From positions 15,376,162-15,440,161 of the forward strand of contig JAAALK010000287.1 of NCBI GenBank assembly GCA_019279435.1: a DNA stretch of 64,000 bases. Direction: 5' to 3'. The notes below the pieces were generated by a model. The model searched no databases and had not been told where the DNA came from. It saw only the letters and a list, made by a program, of their open reading frames with translations. This document shows positions 10,995 to 21,955 of this stretch, piece after piece (positions within the stretch are counted from its first letter, which is position 1; each line of letters starts with the position of its first letter). Origin of the DNA: Zizania palustris. Taxonomy: Eukaryota > Streptophyta > Magnoliopsida > Poales > Poaceae. A program made the translations under genes and the position numbers.

Positions 10995-11006
10995 GCTCTG
11001 ATACCA
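10995..11006 (-). promoter_or_regulatory. Primer binding site of element B (initiator tRNA-Met)
   Basis: On the minus strand TGGTATCAGAGC lies two bases inside the LTR end at 11009. This is the standard complement of the 3' end of plant initiator tRNA-Met used by Copia elements. It fixes 11009-12957 as the 5' LTR and the element as minus-strand. Confidence 0.93.
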
Positions 11007-11008
11007 AT

Positions 11009-12957
11009 TGTTGGACCGGAAACGGCGACCAGAGGGGGGGTGAATGGGAGCTTTTAAAATTTCGGGCTAAAAACTTAGCCTTCGGTTCTGTTCTGTCTTC
11101 TGCGGAACAGGCTTCGAATACTACCTTCGAAGGTCTGGTTCGGAGGTACTTCGACACCTTCGAACACAGGCTTCGGAGGAGCAATCGTTCGAAGCCAAGA
11201 AGACTTCGCTCCACTTACAACCCTCAAAAACCAACTCTGCTAAGTCAGTGCAGGCTCCGCACACAGGGTGCTTTGAGCAGACTTCGCACTTCACCCTTCG
11301 CAAGAGTGGACAGCCCTCTGAGGACTTCGACCAAGTACTTGGCGACAGCAACGGGTGCTGGGCTTCGTACCCGAAGGTCTACACGCACACGCAAATGGAC
11401 TACGCTCAGGGCTTCGACACAAGAAGCACAACGGGAAAAGAACAGGGCTTCGCTAGTAAGCAGCGAGGTCTTGCCTCGTGTTACACAGAGCGACAGCACA
11501 CTGTAAAGCACACTTCGCGATAAAAACACCCTTCGCCAAGCCAGGCTCTGGTGAACTAAAAACTAGCGAGGTATGCAACGCGAGCTCAAGCAAAAGCACA
11601 AAGAAGCAGGGCTTCGCTGCTTGAACAAGGAACACTGAAATAAATTGAACTCAGAATGAATACAGCGAGGTCTGTCTACAGGAGCTCAACAGTAAATGTT
11701 CAAAGTGTTAAATGTTACCTACCGAGCCCCCATATTTATAGCCCACGGCTTCATCCTAAGGAAGTGACTACTTTACCCCTAGGGTTTACAACAGATTTGT
11801 CTCTACAGAACTAAGGGGTACAAAAGGTAGTCCACCTTTATTTTGGAGGCTTCTCTGTCAGCTGCAGAGGGGACAGTGTCAGCCTTTTTCAGAACAGACA
11901 GTGTCAGCCTTTACAGTGTTGACTTCTGGAACCTCCCTTCGCACGCGAGGGGTGCGGAAGCTTCGGCGAGAAGCCTGCAGCCTGTTGGCCTTCGCTCCGC
12001 CGAAGAAGTCCTTCGATACAGTGACGGTTTTGAGCCGAAGCCGTCAAAGCCCTTGGGCCTTCGCACCACCACCTCCGGAGTGGATCACCACGGCTTCGCA
12101 GCTACTCCCAGCTCGAACACCGTCCGTCCGTGTACCGAAGCCATGCATGGCCGAAGCACCACAAGTCATCCTCACTCCGAAGCCCCACCTTCGGAGTTCC
12201 ACCCTTCGAAGTCCCTTCTTCGTCCAAGGCCTCCGCATGAAGCATTCCATGAGCACTCCGTCGCAGTGCCTCTCCCCGAGCACACTCCACGACGAGCCTC
12301 ACCCGGACCATGCCTTTGATGCACCTCGACTTCTGAGACCTTCGTCGGGCCACCTTCGAGTGTCTCCCTCCGGAGCTCACTTCGAACCCTTGCCTCCGCA
12401 GAGGACTTGGTCCACCAACTCCGAAGTCACTCCATTTGGAGTACCTTCGAAGTGCCTCACCTCCGAGGACTTGTCTCGGAGTACCTTCAGCCGGAGCCAC
12501 ACTCCGCACTCTCTGCCTTCACCTGGTGCGCCTCGACCTGAGGACCGACCCGGACCACCTTCGCAGCCACCGTGACGGAGCTCCCCGCTCCCCTGGCATC
12601 AAGCCACCCGCTTGACCCAGGTTCACCTGGCTCGAAACCTGTCCGTCGCCTCCGAAGTCCCTGCGCACCACCGACAAGCAAACAAGTGTATCCAGTACTC
12701 CGGAGACCTCTCCGGGTTAGCAACCTCCGGCACACACTCCGGTGTATCGCCCAAAGTACCGAAGCCATCGGTACGAACCCTGTCAACGCGTACTGTCGGA
12801 CCCCTCCGACAGGCACACTCCGCTGCACAGCTGCAGCAAGCAAACACCGAACACACTCCGGTACCACCTCCGAAGCCCCTTCGGAGGTACCCTTCGAACA
12901 GAGGGTAAAAACCTGTCAATCACTCATCACAACACCGAAACCACCCTTGGTTTCTCA
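11009..12957 (-). repeat. 5' LTR of Sirevirus element B
   Basis: This 1949-bp LTR is identical to 2199-4147 except for T12317 against C3507. It contains a TATA box read on the minus strand at 11733-11740. Initiation is therefore expected roughly 30 bp further along the minus strand, with R/U5 running down to 11009. The region 11930-12900 is dense in CTTCGAAG/CTTCGGAG palindromes. Confidence 0.95.
11733..11740 (-). promoter_or_regulatory. TATA box in the 5' LTR of element B
   Basis: Minus-strand TATAAATA lies in the context GGGCTATAAATATGGGG. The equivalent box occurs in the related solo LTR at 50830-50837 (TATAAATA), which supports it as the conserved LTR core promoter. Confidence 0.7.
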
Positions 12958-12962
12958 CTTCT

Positions 12963-13366
12963 GAAGTAATTCAGAGACACGGACCTCGGTGAGTTGTCCG
13001 CTCTTATACCCTTGCAATAGAGGCTAGTGAAGGGGAGCGTGACATGTTAGCGAAGTGTTTTCCCCTTGTCCTCGAAGGGATTACACTCTGATGGTTCTGG
13101 TCGTTAAAATAAGCTCTGTAAGATCTTGGGAGCACTTGAAGGAGAAGTTCACCGATAACTTCCAAGGGATCTTTGTCACCTCAATATCCATCGAAAGCCT
13201 TTTTCAAGTAAAACAGCAGTCAGGAGAGACGATGCGGCAATACTATGACTTCGCTCACATGAAGTCTCAGATTAAGGGGTTGTCGATGACGATTGTGAAG
13301 GCATCACCAACCCCGATCTCCTCGACGATCGACAAACTTCACCGAAATACATATGCGAGAGGGTAC
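12963..13366 (+). pseudogene. Element A gag fragment
   Basis: Internal sequence of element A resumes after the Copia TSD. Between about 13080 and 13350 one frame reads like a Ty3/Gypsy gag: SWEHLKEKFTDNFQG, then SLFQVKQQSGETMRQYYDFAHMKSQIKG. This matches the usual gag pattern of a Trp-x-x-Leu segment followed by a QxxxExxxxYxxRF-like segment. It runs directly into the 3' LTR, so most of gag and all of pol are missing. Confidence 0.65.
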
Positions 13367-13869
13367 TGTTGGGGGAAAATAATCCCATCAACATTGTAAT
13401 TAGACAAACAACTTCGAAGTGTACTTCGAAGCTAGAGATTCGAATCCTTTCAGCATAGGTCCCGAAGACCGTCGCGGAGGCATACTGAAGCTCCTAGGTG
13501 GTCAAGGAATTCTGAAAGGTCCGTTGGCTTTGAAAAGGACTTCATTCTGAAGGCATGCCATGATTCGTGACAAGACGTTTGCTTTACAATTATGTTTACA
13601 CTTGGCTAAACCATTCTGCCTCTATGAAGTCTCGTGAACAGAGTCCATCATAACGGTTGTTAGTAGATGATAGAATGATATTTTTCTATTATATCTTTGC
13701 TTATAAATACATGCCATTTCTACTATAATAAGAATCCAAAACTCAGTTAAATAATACATTTCGAATTGGACGCAAGATTATTATCCTTTTTGGAGACATG
13801 AACCACTACGTACTTAAGCTTTCTTTCTAAGGTTATTTGAACTTGTAAACGTAATTTTTTACACCAATA
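13367..13869 (+). repeat. 3' LTR of element A
   Basis: This 503-bp LTR starts TGTTGGGGGAAAATAATCCC and ends ACACCAATA. It has a TATA box at 13702-13709 and is followed by the TSD ATATT. Confidence 0.85.
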
Positions 13870-13874
13870 ATATT

Positions 13875-14091
13875 GATAATAAATAATATATACTAGATGA
13901 AGGCCACATCGAATATTAATGTGTAGATACATGTAGCTGAAATTATTAACACCACATGAAGATTATAAATTAAGAAAATGGGTGTGAATATATAAGCGGA
14001 ACGTAAAAACACAAGGCAACTTATCACTTAACAGTTAACACACGGTCGCGGTCGCGGTCGCGACGAACGTGCACGCCACCGGCACGGCTGC
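13875..14091. other. Downstream flank of the KCS gene
   Basis: AT-rich sequence separates element A from the KCS stop codon. Near 14044-14063 a short CGGTCG tandem repeat occurs. No ORF or RNA gene is recognised. The KCS 3' UTR and poly(A) site should lie here, because the gene reads leftward, but no site can be fixed. Confidence 0.5.
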
Positions 14092-17000
14092 TCACTTGCG
14101 CGTAGACGGTGGCGGCATTATGGCGGGGTAGCGGTGGACGCAGCCGTTCCAGGGGTTGTCGGCGTCGGGCGAGGAGTCACGGAGCGCGCGCCAGACGACG
14201 CTGCAGGCCTTGAAGCCGGTGCCGAAGGCGAGCATCCAGAGGCGGTCGCCGGCGCGGACGCGGCGCTTGGCCTCGAAGTAGGCGAGCTCGTAGAAGACGA
14301 GGCTGCTCGACGTGTTGCCGAAACGGTGCAGCGTGGCGCGCGCCGGCTCCACCACCGACGGCCCGAACCCCATCAGCTTCGCCACCGTGTCGATCACCGC
14401 CTTCCCGCCGGAGTGTATGCACATGTGCTCGAACGCGCGCTGGAAGTCCGGCACCACCGCCGCCGCCGCCTTCGTGTTCCCGGCGACGTACGCGCGCGCC
14501 ACCCGCCACACGTACCTGCATATGCACTCCATCCGTACGTATGCTAATTAATTTGTTCGATAACATAGCAGCAGATGATTTATTATTAATTACCACCAAG
14601 TTAATTCACATGATTCTATCAGGGAAAGAGAGAGAGAGAGATCGAAGCTGGCCGGCCAGCTACATGCATGTGGACCTTGTTGAATTAAACGAGTACTCCG
14701 TACATAAATTGTACAATGTCTGCGACCACGCATAGTATACTGCACAAATTTAAGACATGAAATTGTAGCCAAATTTGTACAGGAAAAATTATTCGACATG
14801 CTTCCAAAAGTTCGCTACATACACAAAACACAGCCAGCTAAGGGTTAATTTGGTTTATGGACAAGGTTTGTGAAGATGGAAGGATCGTGGATTATTTATA
14901 TATATTAGATGATCCATATGTCACGTTATTAATTAGGTTGCACCAACTTTTTGGTTGTATGGACAAATAAAGGTGTGACCAGAATAAGATGAGAATAGAA
15001 AAATATTAATTATTAATGAAGTATATTAATAGAAAAACAAATAGACTGCTTATCATTGGTCGGTCACTAGCGAATTTGAAGGTATATATATTGACTCATT
15101 TATGAAACTTATTATTTACCCGATGACTTCATTCAATATTTTTATAGATTTTTTTCTCTGTTCATCCCATCTACCCTTCGACAAACCAAACACATTTAAA
15201 AATTAGATGCCATAATCTTCCAACCAACAAATTAAAATGTAGCATAAGAGTCATATCGATCCGTTTGCATGCAGTGCTAACTTTTCAATATCAAGACCAC
15301 ACCAAATTACCAACGCTATATATTTATATTTATTATTATCCGTATGCGAAGTGACCGTGCTTTAATGACAAAGAAGAACACATCACAAAGCGGAACGCAG
15401 AGAATAATTCAATAGGTTTGGTGTGGGAAATTGCTAATTAGTGTAGTCGATCTTGGCAATAATTAAGTTAATGTCTTGAGAGCTTACTGGTTTAGAAAAG
15501 TGACACCCGTTCTATTAGTAGATAAATTTGATAAATTAGTACTGAGAGAGTAAAAACCAAAATATCACTTATTGATAAGGAAATAATATTACAAAGGGTA
15601 TGCATATAAAAAGTTAGAAAATACTAACGTACGCCTCATCCCAAATATAATATTTCAGTCTTAGGCACATGTATTGATGAGATATGTAAAATTAAAGATA
15701 ATAATACTCTTTTTAGGGTGAGTGAGTGTGGATAAAAAGACTCCGATGAAGTAAGTAATACAAGTGTAAGGGTGGTATGGATACTTTAGAGTATCTTTTA
15801 CTAATACTAAGTTGCTGTATTTGAGACAACTTTTAAACTCTATTTTGGAAAACAATCTTTATATATAGAGAGAGTACTATACATGTTGTGCGGATGGGAA
15901 TGAGTGATAATTTAATGGGAACCGTTTGTAGATGAGAATTATTAGTAGTACGTACATTAATTATGGCATCAAAGCTCACTGTAGATATGATGACTGAGGG
16001 AGTACAGCAACTTTTGTATGGCATTATTTACCTGAACATATATATATGCATGATGTATGTCCTAATAATATGTGTACTCCAACTAACTTTGACCGAAAAT
16101 TATCTTTCAGTTAAAGAAATTAGTTCGAGCAAATTACATATATACGCTCATACTTCGTACCTTGTGTGTGTGTGTCTATATATAAGTAAGTACTGTACTT
16201 GATGGCTACATAATGAAAGGGCTCTAGTCACTAGTCTAGAATTGAACCAATCTATCTTCTCCCGAAGGATGCTAGGTATTTGGAGTTTTACATTTATTTA
16301 GATTTAAAAAATATACATATAGAAATTTCCTCAAAAAAATTGCTTTACAGTCGTGGGGTATACCAAAGTATATATAATTAACTGATGGCCAACATTCCAA
16401 GTTAATGTTAAAACAACATTAATTACAACCTTAGGCAAGTTAGGGGTGTTTGTTTCCTCTAATCCAAAATTTAGTCATCACATCGAATGTTTAGATATTA
16501 TTTTAGAGTATAAAATATAGATTATTTATAGAACCTATTCATAATCAATGGATTATTTACGAGACAAATCTAATCATCCTAATTACACAATGATTTGACA
16601 ATGTGATGCTACGGTAAATATTTGCTAATCATGGATTAATTAGGCTTAATAAATTTGTCTCTAGAATAATCCTCCAATTCTAGAATTATTTTTATAATCG
16701 GTTCACGTTTAGTCCTTCAAATTAATGTCTAAACATACGATGTGACACCGAATAAACTTTATCCATGGAACCAATTAAATACCACCTTACATCTGTTCAA
16801 AATTACTTTATTTATAGTACTTGAACTTTGTTAAAAAAACTTTATTTTTTGCATTCTTAACGTACTACTCTTGATTTACAAATTTAAAACTTTTATTCTT
16901 GTAACATCCCTTAACTTTTACTTATCCGTCACTTTAAAATATCATTTCTTGTTAATAAGTGATATTTTGATATTTTACCTTTATTCCTAATTTACCATGC

Positions 17001-17275
17001 ATATTTGTTTCACAATTAAAGTCTTTTTAAGAGGAAATATCTTTTTTTTAAGTTACTGGTCTTATTTGGAGCATCATATTGGTCCTTGGTAATCGTTACA
17101 AACATATATAGTTCCATGTCAGATCATTATATATTTTTAAAAATCAGATTTGATTTATTGCGTCAGATCGAAGGATAAATTTATGTCCACTTATGGAGTC
17201 TGAAATCTGTGAAACCTGAATGCGTCGTTCAGATCATTATATATTCATGGCGCCGGCGAAGAAGCGTCGCGATCG

Positions 17276-17312
<37 letters not shown>

Positions 17313-18352
17313 GAGGTAGCTTAACAAGTACAGTATTTTTTTTAAAAGAAGAACAAGTACAGTAATTAATGTACTATACCTGACCAGCTCGGAGACGGGG
17401 AGCACGTGCGGCGCGAGCGTGGCGATGTGCTGCCGGAGGCCGGCGCCGGCGACGCGCACGAGGTCCTTGGTAAGCGCGACACCGACGTTGCCCTCGTCGT
17501 CCTCCATCTGCACGGCGGCGTTGAAGGCGGCGTCGTCGGCGCCGTGGTGTGTCCGCAGCGTGCGCACCAACTCGTACTTGGCATCGGCGCGGCGCGCCGG
17601 TACGTCGGTGACGAGCGCCGCCGCGCTGCCGACGCGGAAGATGCAGTTGGTCACCAGCATGTGCTTGTTCTCGCCGAAGTACCAGTTGAGGCTCGTGTTC
17701 TCTGTCACCACCACCAGCGCGTACCCGCCCGGCCGAAGCCCCCGCGCGCGCATGCGCAGCGCGCGCGCCGCCATGTCGATGCCCACGGCGCCCGCGCTGC
17801 ACCCCATCCCAGCGAGGCTGTACGTCTTGGTCTCCGGTGACATCTTGAACCGGCGCAGGATCATCGACGACAGCGACGGCTCTGGCGAGAACATGGAGCA
17901 GGCGACGACGAGGATGCTGACGTCGCGCGGGTGGACGTCGGACTTGGACAGCACCTGGGACACGGTGGCGAACAGGCCCTCCTCGGCCTCCTGCACGGCA
18001 AAGTCCAGCGTCTTCTCAAAGGCACCTGAGAATATGAACGGCGGCGCGTAGGTCTCCTGACCGAGGCCGGACTTGCTGTAGATGAGCCGCATGAAGTCAG
18101 CGATGTCGTCGGAGTAGCGCCGGCACCGCCGAAGTACTCGCACACCTCGAGGTTGACCTTCCGCTCGGCTTCCGGGAGGTGGCAGCTGTAGTTGAGCAGG
18201 TACACCGGTCGCTGCCTCCACAGCACGCGGCGAGCGACGACCGCGAGGAAGACGAGCGCCGAGGCGACGAGCGGCACGAGGACGTGGACAGGGAGGGATT
18301 GCAACGCCGTGGCCAGCGAGGCCATGGCCTTGGACATGGACGAGGCAGACAT
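14092..18352 (-). CDS. 3-ketoacyl-CoA synthase (KCS), two exons, apparent frameshift in exon 1
   Basis: This gene encodes the condensing enzyme of ER very-long-chain fatty acid elongation, joining malonyl-CoA to a long acyl-CoA for waxes, suberin, sphingolipids or seed lipids. Exon 1 is 18352-17380 and exon 2 is 14515-14092, with a GT...AG intron splitting an Arg codon (CTGGTCAG/GTATAG and GCAG/GTACGTGTGG). The start ATG is at 18350-18352. An N-terminal hydrophobic segment (VHVLVPLVASALVFLAVVA) precedes the FAE1-type domain. Catalytic Cys is in GMGCSAG (17799-17801), His in CIHSGG (14413-14415) and Asn in FGNTSSS (14314-14316). Total length is about 465 aa, slightly short for the family. Near 18129 (after EYFG) the reading frame changes by one base. 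Outside that point the protein is well conserved, so a recent pseudogenising deletion or a sequence error are both possible. Confidence 0.88.
16443..16786. mobile_element. Tourist-like MITE in the KCS intron
   Basis: A 344-bp AT-rich element is flanked by TTA (16440-16442 and 16787-16789), the TSD typical of PIF/Harbinger MITEs. Its ends are imperfect inverted repeats (GGGGTGTTTGTTTCC against the complement of GGAACCAATTAAATACCACC). The interior contains the widespread grass motif GATTAATTAGGCTTAATAAAT. Confidence 0.6.
17279..17310. repeat. (GA)16 microsatellite
   Basis: An uninterrupted GA dinucleotide run lies within the KCS intron about 70 bp from the splice donor. Confidence 0.9.
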
Positions 18353-18437
18353 GGTGATCAACTCTGCTCGGAGAAGCTAGCTAGCCAGCTAGAAGTGGGG
18401 TGCACACAAGCGAGTGTGGGAGTGAACACGATGCACG

Positions 18438-18445
18438 TATTTATA
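18438..18445 (-). promoter_or_regulatory. TATA box of the KCS gene
   Basis: On the minus strand CCTATAAATACGTG lies about 86 bp upstream of the ATG at 18352. This leaves room for a start site roughly 30 bp downstream of the box and a short 5' UTR. Confidence 0.6.
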
Positions 18446-20086
18446 GGCATCAACAGATTTTTTCCTTTTTTAGTTAGTTTATTATGCAGGAGAGAGTTTA
18501 TATTTGTCGCAAATCTCGGCCGTCGGATATGATAAGAAAAGGATAAATGGATGAACGGAGAATCATCGGCATGTGTCCGTGGACGTACTAGGGATGTTGC
18601 GGGAGAAAACGTAGCACGCGAGGGATAATTTTGGAAAGTACCACATCACCATTGCAGGACATCTTTTTTTCTTCACGTCTGCGTTGGTAGTTGGAACTAG
18701 TCACTAGTGTCCTCTTCTTCACAAATACTATTCTTCTTTGTCTTTTGTGTTGGGAGAAGTATGTCTTCATCTAAGGGTTCACAAAACTGAATTTGGGTCC
18801 GTAGTGATTTGATTCTTTAGTTTAAAAGTTTAGTTTTATTATATCAGATTAGATGTTCGGATGTTATTTTAAAGTATTAAATATATATTATTTATAAAAC
18901 TCATTTATAATTGATGGATTATTCACGGGATGAATCTAATAAGCCTAATTACGTCATGATTTGATAATGTGATGCAACCGTAAACATTTATTAATCATTG
19001 ATTAATTAGGCTTAATAAATTCGTCTCACAAATAATCCTCCGATTCTACAATTATTTTTATAATTAGTTCATGTTTAATCCTTCAAATTGATGTCTAAAT
19101 ATTCGATGTGATACGAACTATACTTTAGTCTATAAAACCAAACGCTCTCTTAATGTCTAAGTCCATAAGGGCAGTTATCGTGGTAAAGAATGGTAATTAT
19201 CTCGATTTGAGAAAATTCAAAATTCAAAATTTGAATTCTGAATTCAAATCATTTGACAAAAATTGTAACGTCGCTATGAGGCTCGATAACTACGGTACAA
19301 GGTTCGGTAGCTACTGGAGCGATATTAGCTCGGTAACAACATTGCTAAGGCTTGGTTACCACGGTATCAGTCAATAATTTTCAGTGAAATTTGAAAACTG
19401 TAAGTGTTTGCCAAGATAAATTAGAAACTTAAAATACCATATATTTTATAAACTCACAACTTCACGTACAAGTTACAATATAATAGACTAGTTAACAATT
19501 AGAGCATTATATAAACTTATCATTGATGGCTTCACTAATTATAAACATCATTGTATTCCTCTATAGACATTAGTTATAAGCTACGTAGAATGTTTTTTCT
19601 ATACTCCTTCTAGCTTTGTTCCGTCTAAACTATAGCGGTTTGTCATTCTTTATATAACATAAAATAAAATTAAGAATCTAGTAGGAGAATCTTCTGAAAT
19701 GGGGTAAGGATACATATAAGGATACTTATAAGGGTATAAGTAATATTATCATATGTTGTAGAGTTAGAACTAGAGCTATAACTATCATATAGAGCGTCAA
19801 ACGTTTATTGTCGACCTTCGGGAGTAATTGTTGTCCTCCATTCGATATGATGGTTAATGTCCTAAACGGCATGCGTGAAACAATCCATATCTTCACGTGA
19901 AGAAGAAAAGTTTGCATGCAGAGAACATATACAAGTAAAGTAAGAATCATACAATAACACGTGTAAAAAGTGAATTATTTTTGTATTTTATATTTTTGTT
20001 CATCTTGCTCGGTTAATAACTTTGTGGTATCTTAATATTTTTGAAAAATAATTTCACTATAAATTATCTTAATTTACATACTGTTA
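18446..20086. other. KCS upstream intergenic region with a second MITE-like copy
   Basis: No gene is seen. From about 18822 to 19149 the sequence is homologous to the interior of the MITE at 16443-16786 (shared GATTAATTAGGCTTAATAAAT, AATAATCCTCC, TCCTTCAAATTGATGTCTAAA). It ends in AACCAAACGCTCTC followed by TTA. The left end is not recognisable, so this copy is either truncated or diverged. The rest (19150-20086) is AT-rich with no visible structure apart from short AATTCAAAATT-type repeats near 19210-19250. Confidence 0.5.
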
Positions 20087-20091
20087 GGGGA

Positions 20092-20735
20092 AATAATCCC
20101 GTCAACATGATAATTAGAGCATAAGTTTCGAAGGCTACTTTGGAACTTGTGCGGTCAAAGCCCTCTGGTGCTTCGGTGACATTCCGAAGCGGAAGGCCTT
20201 GAAGTGCGTGGCGTCAGCCCAAATGAAGGCTTCAAGGAAGGATGTGAAGCTACTGATAGCGCTACGACTCCAGCCTGTCGCCGGAGGTCATCTTAGAATT
20301 CCATCCCAAAGGGGCACCGCCAAACGGGACAAGATGACTACTTTATAGTGATATGCACCATCTATCGGAAAAGACATTCACTTTATGAAGATGTCCAGTA
20401 GTGACAATACATCCGCGTTGCAAAGGCAAGCGACGTCTATCACATTAGATGTTTGCCTTATCAAGGCGCCTATGTGAGTTTGTATCGAAGTACCCCTACG
20501 GGATCTTGTAAATAGAATCCTCTATGACAATTGTAACTAGAGGGTAAAAGGGTATTTTTGTAGCATATCCCTTCCTATAAATACCCCCTCCTTCCACTGT
20601 AATGAGGATTCAAATTCAAGTAACCATACTTACACACTTCAAACCAAGTCAGAGCAATTATCCTACTTGGAGGCTCCGCTTGGACTCAAGATAACTCCTT
20701 TAGCTAAGTGAGTTCTTCAACGTTGTTAACGCTAA
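20092..20735 (+). repeat. 5' LTR of element C
   Basis: It begins TGTTAGGGGAAATAATCCC and matches 48713-49383. A TATA box (TATAAATA, 20576-20583) is present. The right end is ragged: homology fades near TTCTTCAACGTTGTTAACG, where the other copy continues to TTTTACGCCAACA. A deletion probably took the LTR end together with the PBS. Confidence 0.8.
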
Positions 20736-20769
20736 ACTCGTCACTACTCTGATGCATTGCTCAGCCCAA

Positions 20770-21810
20770 AGGGAAGTAAATACTCCAAGATATCCATGAA
20801 GGTCTGTGCAGCAGCCATTTAGTGCTCCGAGCGCTAGCTAGGAAGACGCTCTGCTAAGGACTCTATTGGCCAACGATTATGGCTGATGTTGAAGTATTGG
20901 TACACACCTACCAATGATGACAATGGATGGGAAGACAGAGCCATCGCCCTCTGGTGCCTCTACAGATTATAGCCCCCGTTTGCCCCCTGGACAGATGAGG
21001 CATGGATCTAATTGGACCCTTTCCAAAAGCGAAAGGAAACCTGAAGTTTGCAGTGGTGGCAATTGAGTATTTCTCGAAGTAGGTCAAAGCCAAGCCCCTA
21101 ACAACCATCACTTCGAATAATGTCCAGAAATTTTTCTGGCAGAATATCATTTGCAGGTTCGGAGTACCCAAGCAACTAACAATCAACAATGACACTCAGT
21201 TCGATGCTGAACCCTTTAGAGAATTTTGTGAAGGGCTGGGTATTCAATTATGCTTTGCGGCTATCAGGCACCGACAATCCAACAGAGCCGTCGAAAGGGC
21301 CAATGGGAATATCTTATCCGGCCTAAATCGCCGCATTGTAGGCCTAGCAAAGGGACTCTGGACCGAAGAGTTGTCAAAAATTATGTGGTCCATATGGACC
21401 AGTCAAACCTGGTCAATAGGATTCACACCGTTCTGATTGTTGTTCAGGGACGAGGCCATGACACCAACAGAGTTAAAAAAGGGCTCCTTACGAACAATGG
21501 AACCCGAAGACGAAGGTGACTCACTGGATTTATCCAAAGAAACAAGGCTGTGGGTTGTGGCCAACCTGACGAACTATAAAGAGAAAATGAAGGCCTAGTA
21601 CACCCCCAAGGTGAAGCCGAAAGAATTAAGGTTAGGGCTCCTCATTCTCCAAAGCATAGTTGCACCGGGAAAGCTAGGCAACAAATGGGAATGTTGTATA
21701 TTATCCTTCAGTCCGACCGACCGGGGTTATTCAAGCTAGCTAACTTTGAAGGGTAAGAGTTGAAGCATGCCTGGCACGAAGAGCACCTCAAGCGTTACTT
21801 CGCGTAAGAG
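20770..21810 (+). pseudogene. Degenerate Gypsy integrase of element C
   Basis: The N-terminal zinc-finger region is recognisable but stop-ridden at about 20800-20920 (HEGLCSSH-like, LYWPTI). The core starts at about 21000 with MDLIGPFPKAKG. The second catalytic position reads TINND, where the family has Asp in a TDNG-type motif. The third position, in NRAVERANG, keeps its Glu. An in-frame stop lies near 21077. No function can remain. The sequence ends in the C-terminal integrase region, before TGCATGCC-type 3' sequence. Confidence 0.75.
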
Positions 21811-21955
21811 CTTTGTAAGAAAACAATTGTGCTCTATTTTCAAATAAAAGCATCTATTCGAACCATGCATGCCCCGAAAACAAACCCCTGCCACGGTGGA
21901 CGCACTAAGGTACGAGATGTGTTTTTGCGAGGTACGACATCATTCACAAGAAAAA

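Larger units (their letters stand above)
2199..12957 (-). mobile_element. Element B: near-intact Ty1/Copia retrotransposon of the Sirevirus lineage
   Basis: This 10,759-bp element lies on the minus strand, bounded by two 1949-bp LTRs and the TSD CTTCT (2194-2198 and 12958-12962). It has an initiator-tRNA-Met PBS beside the 5' LTR, a polypurine tract beside the 3' LTR, then gag (8482-10944) and pol in the Copia order protease, integrase, RT, RNase H. Sirevirus assignment rests on the long gag with two CCHC knuckles and a coiled coil, the long LTRs, and a noncoding 3' region with many repeated polypurine tracts. No envelope-like ORF is seen. Two coding lesions are visible: a UAG between gag and pol, and a 1-nt deletion in RT. 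Confidence 0.95.
946..13869 (+). mobile_element. Element A: gutted Ty3/Gypsy element split by a nested Copia
   Basis: Two related LTRs (946-1444 and 13367-13869) are flanked by the perfect 5-bp duplication ATATT (941-945 and 13870-13874). The 5' LTR is followed by a PBS-like GTTGGCACCGTCC. Without the nested Copia and its duplicated target, the element is only about 2.2 kb. Its interior holds short leader sequence and a gag scrap, with no pol. The LTRs resemble those of element C at both ends (GGGGGAAATAATCCC near the start, TTTTACGCCAA near the end), so A is probably a non-autonomous relative of C's Tat-like family. Both LTRs end in CAATA rather than the usual CA. Confidence 0.85.
14516..17379 (-). 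other. KCS intron (2.86 kb)
   Basis: This is an AT-rich intron with GT (minus strand, 17379-17378) and AG (14517-14516) borders. It carries a MITE at 16443-16786 and a (GA)n run at 17279-17310 near the donor. No coding sequence was seen elsewhere in it. Its size is large for a KCS gene and may reflect insertions. Confidence 0.8.

Noticed and set aside
10981..11010. tRNA gene suggested by TGGTATCAGAGC
   Set aside because: Only the 12-base primer binding site is present, beside an LTR; there is no cloverleaf.
14134..14547. Plus-strand and alternate-frame ORFs over the KCS exons (also 17406-18051)
   Set aside because: High-GC exon shadows; the minus-strand KCS reading has conserved catalytic motifs and splice sites.
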